Of a DNA stretch of 64,000 bases, positions 31,802 through 42,778 are shown piece by piece. A program made the position numbers and the translations under genes. The notes beneath the pieces were generated by a model. That model worked only from the letters and a program-made list of their open reading frames with translations, was not told the origin of the DNA and made no database searches. Within the stretch, counting starts at the first letter, position 1, and every line of letters starts with the position of its first letter. Origin of the DNA: Pilatotrama ljubarskyi (Eukaryota > Basidiomycota > Agaricomycetes > Polyporales > Polyporaceae); NCBI GenBank assembly GCA_022385805.1, contig MU277693.1, forward strand, positions 1 through 64,000. The letters are read 5' to 3'.

Positions 31802-33615
31802 GTCGACGACCTCGGATCTTGTGAGCCACTCGCATGTACCTGAGCATACGCCGCAGGGGTGGAGAGACTTCGTGCTCGGACTGATACTCATGACTGACCT
31901 GACGAACCATACGAGATGACTATAAACGACGCAGAACCACAGTGAGATTGGTACGATACCCCGATCAAGTAGCATCCGCTTTCGTAGCTTTGTTGTAGAC
32001 TCCTTGTGCAAATGACCACGACATGTGCGTGCCAAAACCCAACACGATGCAGTCATGACCCTCGCGCAAGCACATGCAGTGACAGTCCCGCCTCACGGAC
32101 TTGTTACAGAGTGAGTGCAGACCAGGAAGCGTCGGCATTTGTGCCCTCCAGGACTTGAGATACCCGCATGATAGACGTTACCGGCCGCTTATCATTGTAT
32201 GAGACTATTACGAAGTCGTTCAGCAGACGGAAAGGCCACCGAATGAGCATGTGTTATAAGAGGGCCTTCTACATCCTCAAGCCTGCGGACAAAGAGGACG
32301 AGCTTCGGGCAACTTGGATGGCAGATAAATCTGCCCACGGGAGTGCGCTTCCTACATACCTTGCACTCGTAAGCACCGATTGTCAATTACGTGCACCACA
32401 GACATCCGGGACGCACTGACCGATTCCTCGTATAGTTCACACAAAACAAGAATATCCGAGAAGAACAATCCGGGATCTCCGAACAGGCACAGCTAAAGAG
32501 CGAGCTCTCGATGAGGCGGATGAAGCTCTTGCTGAGGAGAACGACCCAACCTGGTCCCCACACTCACACGGCACAAGTCGGACGGAGAAGGTGGGCAGCC
32601 AACCGACGGTACAAGCTGCGAAGCCAAGCGCGACGTCGTCAATTGCATCTGAATTCCCAGACTTCGACACTACGGGCCCTGTCTCGATAGCTCCGGACGC
32701 CATGCTTGCCATTCAAGCTCATCCACGGACCCCGAGCCCAGCAAGCTCCCGGTTGAATCCTCCGCACACTCCTCAGCCGCCCCGTTCCGTTCATGAGGGA
32801 TCAGATGTCAGCATGAGCGGGCCCAGCCCACTATCGCCGCTCACGGACTCTCCGATGACGGTCGACCGTCCTCCGAGTCGCCAGCCCAGATATACTGGTG
32901 AAGACCCGCAGAGTCCCACTTCTGCGGCCGCCGCGCGTGCCCTTGCCAGGACCGCACTGAGGGGAGGCAGCCAAGCAGGCGGTGCCCCTCGCGGCACAGG
33001 AGGCGGGTGACTCGGTGGGTAAAACTGTCACCAGGATCGGACTAGTAGAAGCATGGGATTCGGTGTAGCATCGATTCGTGCAAGGCTAGAGTCTCATATC
33101 CTTTCAGCAGCAGACAGTAGCCTCTTGTAGCAGTGCACAATCGCCTGTCCATCCCTTATGCAGACAAATCTTGAGATTATCTCACCACAACCAGTGGAGG
33201 TATATCATCGCGAGCGTGTGCGCACCTGTCAAGTTGACGAACTTGGCCGTGTCCACCATGAACAAGCAGGTTCGTACTACTGTCCTTCCGTGCTAAATAC
33301 CTGGCGCGGTGCAAATCAAAGAACGTTGCGTCCTATGTGATCCGGACCATCTGTAGGGCCATTGCCAAGCCGTACGACTCTGGCCTCACGACGGCTACGC
33401 AACATGCGCAGGGCTTGGATACTGCAATAATGTTCAGTGACTTCGATGGACATCCGAGTCCGCGGGGAATATGTGGGTATACGAACTACATAGGTACAAG
33501 CGTATGGTAGGGAATTACGGATCCGTGGATACATGCATGGAGGAAGACATTGACAAGCACAGCGAGATACACCCAACCAAGTCCTACTCGAAAACCATCC
33601 CATCCAGCACGCCGC
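31802..33615. other. 1.8-kb stretch with no firmly supported gene
   Basis: Contains 3' UTR sequence of the kinase and a low-complexity open frame at 32,425-33,010 that is listed separately with low confidence. From 33,010 to 33,615 nothing is recognised. Confidence 0.4.
32425..33010 (+). CDS. Doubtful low-complexity hypothetical protein (3' part)
   Basis: A frame of about 190 codons runs from about 32,430 to the stop at 33,010, possibly preceded by an exon near 32,200-32,370 across a GTAAGC..TATAG intron; I could not confirm the join. The product starts with a charged helical block (RTIRDLRTGTAKERALDEAD) and continues as a Ser/Pro-rich disordered tail (GPSPLSPLTDSPMTVDRPPS), ending in Gly. 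No domain is recognised and no Met start is certain. The long open frame in GC-rich DNA could be chance. Confidence 0.25.
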
Positions 33616-36600
33616 CTAGAACCTGCGCGGCACGCCGACGAGTCCTTCTATCGAGTGGTGCTCGAGGTCGTTGCGCGCCTTCAGGATCGCCGCGTGCATC
33701 TCCTTCATCGCGTTCCCGAGCTTCACGCCGAAGCGGCTCAAGATGTCGCGCTGCCAGGCGTCGTACTTGGCATTGACCCGCGCCTGCACCTGCTCGTAGT
33801 CAATCACGCACACGCCGAACGACTTCTGCGTCTCCGAGGTGTCGAACGTCGACCGCGCCTTCTTGATCTCCGTGAGCAGCTGTTGCCATAGTGCGAGCGA
33901 GTCGCCGAGCCGGTTGAAGACATATTCGGCCTCGAGGTCCCAGAGTGACTGGAATTGTAGCCACTTTGCGACATAGTCTTTGAGTGACTGGACCTTCTGC
34001 TCGATCAACGCAAAAGGCTTCTCCAGCGTCGTATCGGGGAACTTCGTGAGCTGAACGAGACCGTCAGTATATTGGCAAGCATGGCTATCCAAAAGGTCTG
34101 GCACGTACAAGAGACGTGTACGTGAGATCGGTCGCCGTATGGCCCTGCATCTGCAGGCCTATCTCGTACCGCGAACTCTGTATCCGTCTCAGTCGACATA
34201 CGGTGCCTGCGCAAACAATCAGACCAAATCATCGGTTGCACACCAGCCGCACGCACCTAGCCACTCATGCAACTGATGGATCCACACGGCGCGCGCATAC
34301 TCGATCGGAGGATCAAGGAAGATGACCTGGTTCTGGATGCGGATCTCGTGTACGATAGGAGTCAACGTCAAGGATCCGTCCGTGCTCTGTGGACCGATCA
34401 GTAGAGCTGACTAATGTGAGTCCGCGGGGAGCTGACCTTGTCGTTCTTGGCCCGCTTGTCCCTCCGTTTGCCGGTCAAGGTAACAGCTTCTCTCCGAGTA
34501 TCCTGATCGTCCGCCCGCTCGAATTCGCTGCAGAAGAGCTGGATGACGTGGGTCAAGCGTTGCAAAAGAATGCCTTCTATCCGCTGATCAAGCTCGGCCA
34601 CCCAGTGATCAAGGTTGGCGTAGCCTTCGAGGTTAAGCCTGTCGATCTATTAACATGCTCAGTGGCATGTCCATGTCCTGATCATGCAGACCGACTTACC
34701 GCTGCTTGGATTTTACCGAGCAGCTCACGGAAAGCCTCTGGCGTGTATGGACAGGTTGAGAGTTCCTCAACCGACCGCAGGATGTCCTTGTATAGGTCGA
34801 TGACATTGTTCGTCTTGTCCTATACGATAGTGAGCATACGAGATACACAACAAGCCATACGCGTGCATACCTGGAGGATTGAAACCACGCTGGCAAATTC
34901 CCGGACGAACATGATATGCCGATTGTCGCGAGCGCCATCGGTGGACACGTAGCGTGCAGTGTCGTACTGGTTGACGAAGTAGTCCCATTTGATGCTCATG
35001 CCTACAAGGATGTCAGCCTTGGCCATACAATTCTTGAGCGGGCCGGCGACTCACCCTTGGCGACCATCCGCTGCGCCTCATTCCGGTATTCCGCGACCAG
35101 CCACTCGATGCCCTTGTTATTCTCCACCAAGTCCAGCGTCTGGCCGTACGTCCGCACCGTCTCCATCAAGCTCACCGCATGAGGGTACACCCGTTTCGCA
35201 TCCTTCGCCATGTTCGTGATCGCATGTGGCACCTGGAAGTTCTGCCACAGCAAGTTCCGCACCTCCTTGAACAGCGTGATGATCTGCGGGTCGAAGTTCA
35301 CCGCAAGCTGGTACCCGCCTCCACGTAACCGCACGATCTCGAACAGCCGCCCGCCGACGCCCATATCACGTCTGTTGATATCGTGCAACCACGCCTCGTA
35401 GACGGGCCGTACGTCGAGCTTCTTGCGGAAGGCGGACGACTCAGACTGGAGCTTCTGGCCCTCAGCATAGAGCTCCCAGCCCTTACCGAGCACGTCCTCA
35501 ACGCGCTTCATGTAGGTCTGCAGTTGCCGATCTATCTGGCGCGCCCAGATAATTGCACCGGATATTGGCGGGAGATCCCGCATCTGCGACATGTGGTAGG
35601 CCTCGGAGAAACGGTATTGGGTTTTGAACTGTCCGCATATATGAATATGGGGCACGGACGAAAGTAATAGGAAGCTGACCTTCTCGTGCAGTCGCTTGAT
35701 GTCCTCCTTGACGGAGTCTATCAGCTGCGTCTGGTACTCCTGGATAGCTCCGCGAATCTGTGCAAGAATGAGTATGCTGCTTGCGACAGAGGAACAGGCG
35801 TCATACCTTCGGGCGAACGAAAAGCGCGTTAAACTTTGAGAACACACGGAACATCTCGTTCGCGTTGCGGGCGGTGCCTAACCTGTCACGCAGCCGCGCA
35901 ATGATTTGGTTCTCCACCCGAGCGACGCGCTCATTGTACGCGTTCTCAGCAGCCACCCAGATCTCGCTTCCCTCTACGCATTGTGAGCAAGAATCCACTC
36001 GTGAAGCATTCTTTGCTTACCAGTCGAGACGTCGAGGACGTCTATCCGCTTCATGACCTCGTACGCCTCCTTGACCTCAGCCTCCATGTCCATGCCGCCA
36101 ATCTCGTTGCCCACGCCGCCGAGGCCCTTGGTCGGAGCAGTCATGACCGCGAGCTGCTCGTGCTGCTTCCGCCAGTCACGGAGGTAGCGAATGCGGTCCT
36201 GCAGCTTCGCATGCGCGGGGATGACCTTGATGGGGATGAACTTCTCCGCCCGCTTGCGCGTCACTTCACGTGCGACGTTGGTGAACTCCTTCATGTGGTC
36301 GTCCCAGGTGCGGAAGATGGCCATAGTCTGGGAGAGCAGTCGCTCAAACGTCTCGTACGGCGTGTACAGAAGACGATGTGACGTGAGCACGCGAAGCAAT
36401 TGATCATTGAAGTCGCGCGAAATGGCTTCGACGAGCGGAAGTGCACGCCTGATCGGGTAGGGCGAAAGCTTGAGCTTCCGGTTGATGTGGCCAAAGATGA
36501 GCACAACCGCCTCCTGGATCTTGTCGAGGTCAGTCGCGGAAAGCAGCTCGTTGAGCGGAAAGTCCTTCATGAGCTGGTTGTACTTGTGCACTACACACAC

Positions 36601-37762
36601 GTTACGTGAACGGGCCGACCATCGCCAGACTTACCGGGCCACTTACCGGTGTCCATCGCGTCCCTGAGGCCGATGTCCGCGAGGAAACTGACGGTGGCGC
36701 GGAACCGCTTTGCGTTCCGAAGGGTCTCCAAGACCATGACGACCTCGTCGCCGCGGAGCTGCTCATCGATGCTCTCGAGCGCGCGTTCCATGCTGAGCCA
36801 GAAGTTGATCTCCTGCGACGCTGTCCCGGACGATACGTCGCGGTTGAGCTTTGTGACGGCCTGGATGGACTTGATCCATTGGTTGACGTGGTTCTGGAGG
36901 GTGTTGAGGAACGAGCTATCGTTAAGGAGCTTTGGAGGCAGGTCAGAGATGTTCGGGCGCTGGCCATTCTGTCGCGCTTGCTCTACTGTCCGCTGGATGA
37001 CGGGATGAATGATCAGGTGAGTCTCGGGAATCTCGACATTCTGTTGGAGGTGAAGCAAGGAAAGCTCCAGCTCGGCGAATTTCTTCTTGGCGACCGGAAC
37101 ACCTGTAGGCGTGGTTTAGTCGCCGTTCAGTCGAGGTTAAGAAATGCTACCGACCCATCTTCGAGTCGCCGTCTTTGCCTCCGCCCCGAGAGCCAACGAA
37201 GGCCTCGAAGTAGGGCTTCATCGCACAGCTGATGACAGCATGCAAACTCTCGTACGGGGTCTCATCGCTGCCGAACAGATTGAGGATATGTAGTTGCGTA
37301 GCCAAAGGAGATGTTGAGTCGAGGATAGGGCCTCTCTTGATGATGGCGAGTGTCGTGACATGAGATGGGTCGTAAGCCAACGTCTGGGTGAGCTTGTAGG
37401 AGAAGGTGGGCGGCGCGTCCTCGCCTTCGAGCGTTCAACATATGCGCTGCCGTGGACGAGATGAAGAGCTCACTTTCTTGCTCGTCCTTCTTCTTGACGA
37501 CGTAGATGACGCCGCCGCCCTCACCTGCAAAGCGCGAGACGCGTTCGTGAAAGTCCTCATCGAAGAGAGCCTCGAGCTCTTCGGGGGAGGCGCCAAATAT
37601 GGGCGGAAGGAGAGAGAGAAGATATGAACGAAAGACTTCTGGGTCGAAAGCGATGGCGGGCTCTGTAATTCCGTCGTGCACATCGCCGTTCCCGTTGAGC
37701 GCGCCGTTCGCGCGTGAGACGCCGTTTGTCAGGGGAGCCAGTGGTGCTTCTACGCCTGCCAT
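33616..37762 (-). CDS. Cytoplasmic dynein heavy chain, N-terminal tail only
   Basis: About ten or more exons encode an estimated 1,100-1,200 residues, starting [20 protein letters not shown]. The protein follows the dynein heavy chain tail (DHC_N1): [60 protein letters not shown] and [20 protein letters not shown]. Near the end [20 protein letters not shown] matches the tail just before the linker. The frame stops directly afterwards at GLVGVPRRF. No linker, AAA motor modules or stalk are encoded here, and nothing dynein-like follows downstream. Dynein tails bind intermediate chains and cargo and dimerise. I recall that Agaricomycetes encode the heavy chain in two genes, so this is probably the tail gene and not a truncation. 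It is divergent from the E2 gene. Confidence 0.85.
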
Positions 37763-38220
37763 GGCGGTGGTATGGATCTAGAGCGAGGGTATGTCGTGTG
37801 CTGAGACGCCTCCGCGAGTCTACGCGAGCGGTTGTGGTCGATCGACGGCGTGGCTGCGGTGGATGTCCGGAGGGAGACGGAGAGGATGCAGAACCAAGAA
37901 CGGCGTCAGAGTATTGAGACCAGCTTCGAGGTCCTTCAGAAGAGTGCCGCAGCGTTCGTCGGCGATGTGGACGGCGGGCGGGAGGACGGCGAGGACGAGG
38001 AGGGGAGGGACGAAAGAGAGATTGCCGAAAGCGGACACCAACGCGTCGCACTCATAGGCGCCCGTTCCCGACGCCTGCGAGGACATGTGAGCAGAGCCCG
38101 ACGCGGATCTTGGCCAAGACGACCTCTCCCCATGCAATAAATTCCCGTGTTTACCTCCTCGTCTCTGACCACGACCAGCACGTCGCACCCGTCCTCGCGC
38201 TCGCCGCCAGCGTCGCACAG
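37763..38220. promoter_or_regulatory. Divergent promoter region, dynein tail / E2 acyltransferase
   Basis: About 458 bases separate the two divergent starts and probably hold both promoters and 5' UTRs. An 88-codon frame on the minus strand (37,820-38,086) lies inside, but it has no recognisable content. Confidence 0.45.
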
Positions 38221-40028
38221 ATGTTCCACAGGCACCCCGCCGCCCTCCTCGTCCTGCGCGGCAGTCTCAGGCCCGGTCTCGGCGGACGTCGTCTCCCTCG
38301 CGCCCTCTTCCACACCTCCAGAGCGCACTTCGCCCTCAAGCGCTTCAAGCTCGCAGACATCGGTGAGGGCATCACAGAGTGCGAGGTCATCAAATGGTCC
38401 GTACCGTAGCCCCGCCCTACCCCGCACTGGCACCTCCTCTCATAACGCCCCAAATGACATAGGAACGTGAAGCCTTCCAGCCCTGTTCACACCTTCGACC
38501 CCCTCTGCGAGGTCCAGAGCGACAAGGCCAGCGTCGAGATCACCAGCCCCTTTGACGGCATCATCAAGGACCTCCTCGTCGAAGAGGGCCAGGTCGCGAA
38601 GGTCGGCCAGGACCTCTGCACCATCGAAGTCGCAGACGACGTCGCCGCCGACGAGCCAGAGCCTGCACCTGCGCCCGCGCAATCCAGCAGCGGCAGCGCA
38701 ACTCCAGAACAGTCCGGCTCTTCCGGCGCTGGCTACGGCACCCCGCCAGAACCAGTGCAGCCCTCCCATCCTCCGGTAAACGCAGGTAAGGCTCAGCAGC
38801 ACCACCCCGCACAGACCTGGCGGCCACACCCCCTCGATCCGAACGTGCCCCCGGAAGCGCGCGCCCAGTTCTCTTCTGGCACTGGCAAAGAGGTCCTTGC
38901 CACGCCTTCCGTCCGGCATTACGCGCGCGAGCATGGCGTAGACCTGAGTTTGCTTGCCCCTGGAAGCGGCAAAGGCGGACGCATCGAGAAACGCGACGTG
39001 GACGCATTCCTCCAGAGCGGCTCAGCGCAGGCTTCAGCTACGCACGAAAGCGCTGTTTCGCATCCACCGGCAGCTGAGCCAGGTAAGGAAGTCACGGTCG
39101 AGCTTAACCGTACGCGGTGGAACATGTGGAAGGCAATGGAGAAGGTATGCCTCCAAATCGCACTTTATGCATACCTACAGATGCTGACCTTCTCGCAGAG
39201 TCTGGCCATCCCTCAATTCACGTAAGACCCCCGCGTCAAACCTCTCTCATACGGAACACGTCTCACTCTACCCACAGATGCTCGACCTACCTCGATCTCA
39301 CCGAGCTACACAACATGATGCCCATCCTCAATGCCCACATCCCCGCGCATTACCTCCCGCCCTCCTCCCGCCCCTCCCCCTCCTCCCAAGTGATCTCCCC
39401 CGCGTCCTTCCACGCGCCTCCCTCCCCGCCGTCTGTCCCTCCCTCCGCCCAATACACCCGCCTCACCTACCTCCCCATCCTCCTCAAGACCCTCGCCCGC
39501 GCCATGCACGACTGGCCCCTCTTCCGCGCCTCCATCTCCTCCCCGCCCGACGCCCCCAAGCCCACGATGACCGTCCGCCCACACGCGGACATCAGCATCG
39601 CGCTCTCCACCCCCACCGGGCTCTACACGCCCACCATCCAAGCCGCAGACACCCAGAGCGTGTACGCGCTCGCCGCGCACCTCCGCCATCTCGCGCACCT
39701 CGGGCGCCAAGTGCCCTGCGCGCTCACCCCGAAGGAGATGCCGCGCCGCGGGGGCACCGTGAGTGTGTCGAACGTCGGCGGCATCGGGGCGGTCGAGAGC
39801 GCTGCGCCCGTACTCGTTCCAGGAGGCGGGGTCGCGATCGTAGCCATTGGACGTGCGAAGTGGGTGTGGGATGTCGAGAAGGACCCGAAGGGAGAGAGGA
39901 GGTTGAAGCTCGGCGTGAGCTGGTCGGCGGACCATAGGGTCGTCGAGGGCGCAGAGATGGTCGCGTTCATGGAGGCGTGGCGTTCGTGGGTCGAAGCGCC
40001 ACAGAGGCTCATCGCGGACAGCGTGTAG
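38221..40028 (+). CDS. Branched-chain alpha-keto acid dehydrogenase E2 (lipoamide acyltransferase)
   Basis: Four exons (38221-38396, 38463-39144, 39199-39221, 39278-40028) encode about 540 residues. A basic mitochondrial presequence ([20 protein letters not shown]) precedes the lipoyl domain, [18 protein letters not shown], with the lipoyl lysine in [12 protein letters not shown]. The peripheral subunit-binding domain is [20 protein letters not shown] with [15 protein letters not shown]. The C-terminal acyltransferase domain has [14 protein letters not shown] and the active-site block [14 protein letters not shown]. The usual motif is DHxxxDG, so Asp is replaced by Glu while the catalytic His remains. 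Domain order fits the branched-chain E2, which forms the mitochondrial complex core for Val, Leu and Ile breakdown. Confidence 0.87.
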
Positions 40029-40245
40029 TCTCGAAGTCAGCAGCGCATGAACTTTCCAGGATAGTCACCAAAATCGACTGCTCCTTTTGTAAAACAACAC
40101 GGCCGGAAGTGAAAGGAAGTGTAAAATGCATTGCGTAGTATGTACAAGACAGCTTGCGCACAAGTCCGAAATTGGGTGTATCGTCCTTCCAATGCCACCG
40201 ACCTGTGCTCTCCATCCCTCTATCTCTCCAACCGGTGAGTATAAT

Positions 40246-42585
40246 TCATGACTCGCCCGCGCCGTTCCCATCTCTGGGACTGCCCACAATGACGCTCCCG
40301 TACTGCGGGTTCAGATTAGAGCCCGGGCGCAGGTTTGTGTTCTTTCCCTGGCCGACCACCTGCGACGCCGTCGCGTCCAGATTCTGCCTCGTCGCGGCCA
40401 GCGCCGTGCGCTCGGACTCGGCTTGACGGACAGGGCTCTGGTTTCTACTCAGCAAGGGCGTACGGTCGGTTTCGAAGAGCGAGTTCGTTCGGCCGCCGCG
40501 GTACTCGACGATCCTAGTAGGCAAAGCGATGAGGTCAATTAGTGTGATGATGGCAGAAAAGGGAGGCGGAACGCACCCTTTCATAACGGCAGCGTTCTTC
40601 GTGCGACGGGCTCGCCGCTTGGACACGTTGTCTTCGTACCGGTCTGTCTCGTCCACGATCTCTTCCGAGATCATTTCCTGCCGGAGTGTCAGCTTTAGCT
40701 GTCTAGTAAGAGGCAAAGCAGTATACCTCGATGATATCCTCGAGCGTGATGACACCGATCGCACCACCCTCGATACCAGGTGTGCGGCTCAGAAGCAACA
40801 AGTGCGCACGTCCAGTTTGGCTGAATGAAGCCCGTGAATCGCAAGCCTGCCAAAGCAAAGGGCGTCAACTTACAAGTAATCGAGCGCCTGGAAGCAGTTG
40901 ATGTTCGGAGGCGCCTCAGGCAAAATCGAGAGTGGGAATTCCGATACTGGAATGGCCGTTGACGGATCATACACGGACAGCTTGCGGGGGAGGTTAATCT
41001 CGATCAAGAATATTCTCATAAGGGAACCACCTTACCTGCTTTACGAGCAGGAGGCCGATGAATGCCAGAGGATGACCGGGTTTGTGCACGGGAATCCGAG
41101 AGTAGCCACTGCGCAGACTGATGGCCGGACAGATGAGAATCACCGCAAGCAATCGAGGGGCAATGGGGCGTACACGTAGTCCACGGTATCGTGGTCGAGC
41201 ACGCGATCCGCACTCAACGTGAAGACGTCCTGAATTGCTACCTATGAGCGACCATGTAGCATCACTGATGCATAGACTGACCTCCATGGGCGTCATGATC
41301 TGCTCAGCCTTTTTGTTGTTAAGCTCGAGGACTCCATTGAGGATGCTGATCTCGTCGTCGCGGAGGGGTTCTTCCCCTTGCCTGTGGAAAGCGAGGAACG
41401 ACCTGTACGGCGTCCCATGGTCAGCAGCAAGATAATTGGCGGTCGGAGGCAGCCGCACTTCAGCTCAGCCTTCTTGTAGGTATGCGTTTCATCGTGCCCG
41501 AGAACGTAGTCGAGTAGCTTGGCGATAGGCCAAGCAATGGGGGCTGGTGCGCAGCGGCGGTGAGCGCGGCCGATCACTTCGGGTTGAAAAAGGCGCCTCA
41601 CCGAAGAGGTACATCATGCCGAGGACGATGGGGGCACAGGAGGCACCTATTGAGAGACCGTAACGGACGCTGACAGCCTGAGGGATGATTCTGGGAAGAC
41701 CATTGTGAGCAATCGTTCGTCTGGCGTAAATATGGATGCTCACTCGCTGAGCAACGATGACGGCGATGCACGAGGTGTTAGCTTGTTGGGGGAGCGTATG
41801 TCGTCATGACATACCCGAAGATAACTGGGAGGTGGACCGGTGAGCCTCTGAAGATTGTCACGTATCCGACAACAGAACGTACCGATCATAGTGGTAGAAA
41901 TCGCCACGGCTGCAAGGCCACCGCCGAGCTGGAGGGAGGGCGTTGGCGGAGGGAGAGGTAGAGGCCTTGGAAGCAGATGGGACGTACCGCACTGTCAAGG
42001 AATATGGGCAAGCTTTCGTTGACGATCTAGGGAAGTACCGGTGGGTGACTTGTCGGGATGGTGCTGCAGTTGCGTGACGTACCACATTGCCGAGGAGGAG
42101 AACCTAGAGAGGCGGTGAGCTATGCTGCATAGCGCGGTGTGCAGAATAGAGAAGGGACGTACGACCAGGACCCAGTGACGGCCGCGAGAAAGGAGACTGA
42201 GGACTGAGTGGGATGAGTATGTATGCTAGCTCGTTACGGAAGAGGGGTGACCTTTCTGGGCATTCTTGCGCTCTTCAGGAAGGTCAGAGGAGGCCGCAAG
42301 TACCCGGAGGTGGAGCTCGTCGAGACCCATGAGGCCGAGGGTGAGTCTGTGCATGTTAGTTCGTGCGTGCCAAGGCAAACAAACATAGGTTGCGCACCCC
42401 GCGAATACGCCGCCGGCGAGGACGAGGGCTATCGCGACGACGAGTTTGTACCAGAACTGGGGCGAGCCAGGCGGCTCCCCGGGTCCATCTTCTGTGGGTG
42501 GCTGTATTGAGGCAAAGACGGAGAATATCGTGGGAGATGCCTTCGCCGTCTGCAGCAGCCCAAGCAGCGCCGCAGAGAGTAGCAT
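40246..42585 (-). CDS. Mam3/CNNM-type DUF21-CBS membrane protein
   Basis: Many short exons encode about 550-600 residues. The start MLLSAALLGLLQTAKASPTI is signal-like. The DUF21 (CNNM) membrane domain follows: YKLVVAIALVLAGGVFAGC, VLVVLLLGNVIVNESLPIFL, then IVIFGEIIPQAVSVRYGLSI. The CBS pair includes NNKKAEQIMTPMEDVFTLSA, SGYSRIPVHKPGHPLAFIGL and GVITLEDIIEEMISEEIVDE. The tail is polar. Yeast Mam3 is a vacuolar membrane protein linked to metal homeostasis, and animal CNNMs relate to Mg transport. The start lies only about 190 bases from the divergent TRM2 gene. Confidence 0.87.
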
Positions 42586-42778
42586 GGCGACGGTCGAAGA
42601 GAGAGAAGCGAACGCAGTGCGAGTGCGAGTGCGAGTGGCTGGCGGCGATCTCTTGGCGTCATTCCTCCGCCGCAATAGACGCCCACCCGCGTCACTGGCG
42701 CAGTCACGTGCCTCGCGTCTCTCTTTCCCCGATCGCAGATCTGCCCTTTCCCCGTCCGTGGTAGACGCCCGTCCGCCC
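42586..42778. promoter_or_regulatory. Short divergent promoter, MAM3-like / TRM2
   Basis: About 193 bases between the MAM3-like start and the upstream TRM2 start. A likely shared promoter; no specific motif is assigned. Confidence 0.45.

Noticed and set aside
32192..32386. Minus-strand frame with cysteine pairs (YECKVCRKRT, FICHPSCP) suggesting a zinc finger
   Set aside because: Too short and isolated, with no start context or continuation; likely chance.
37820..38086. 88-codon open frame on the minus strand between the dynein tail and E2 genes
   Set aside because: It lies fully within a divergent promoter region, has no recognisable domain, and GC-rich DNA often leaves such frames open.
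39306..39935. 209-codon open frame on the minus strand in the E2 gene
   Set aside because: Shadow of the acyltransferase exon; the plus strand shows conserved domain motifs.
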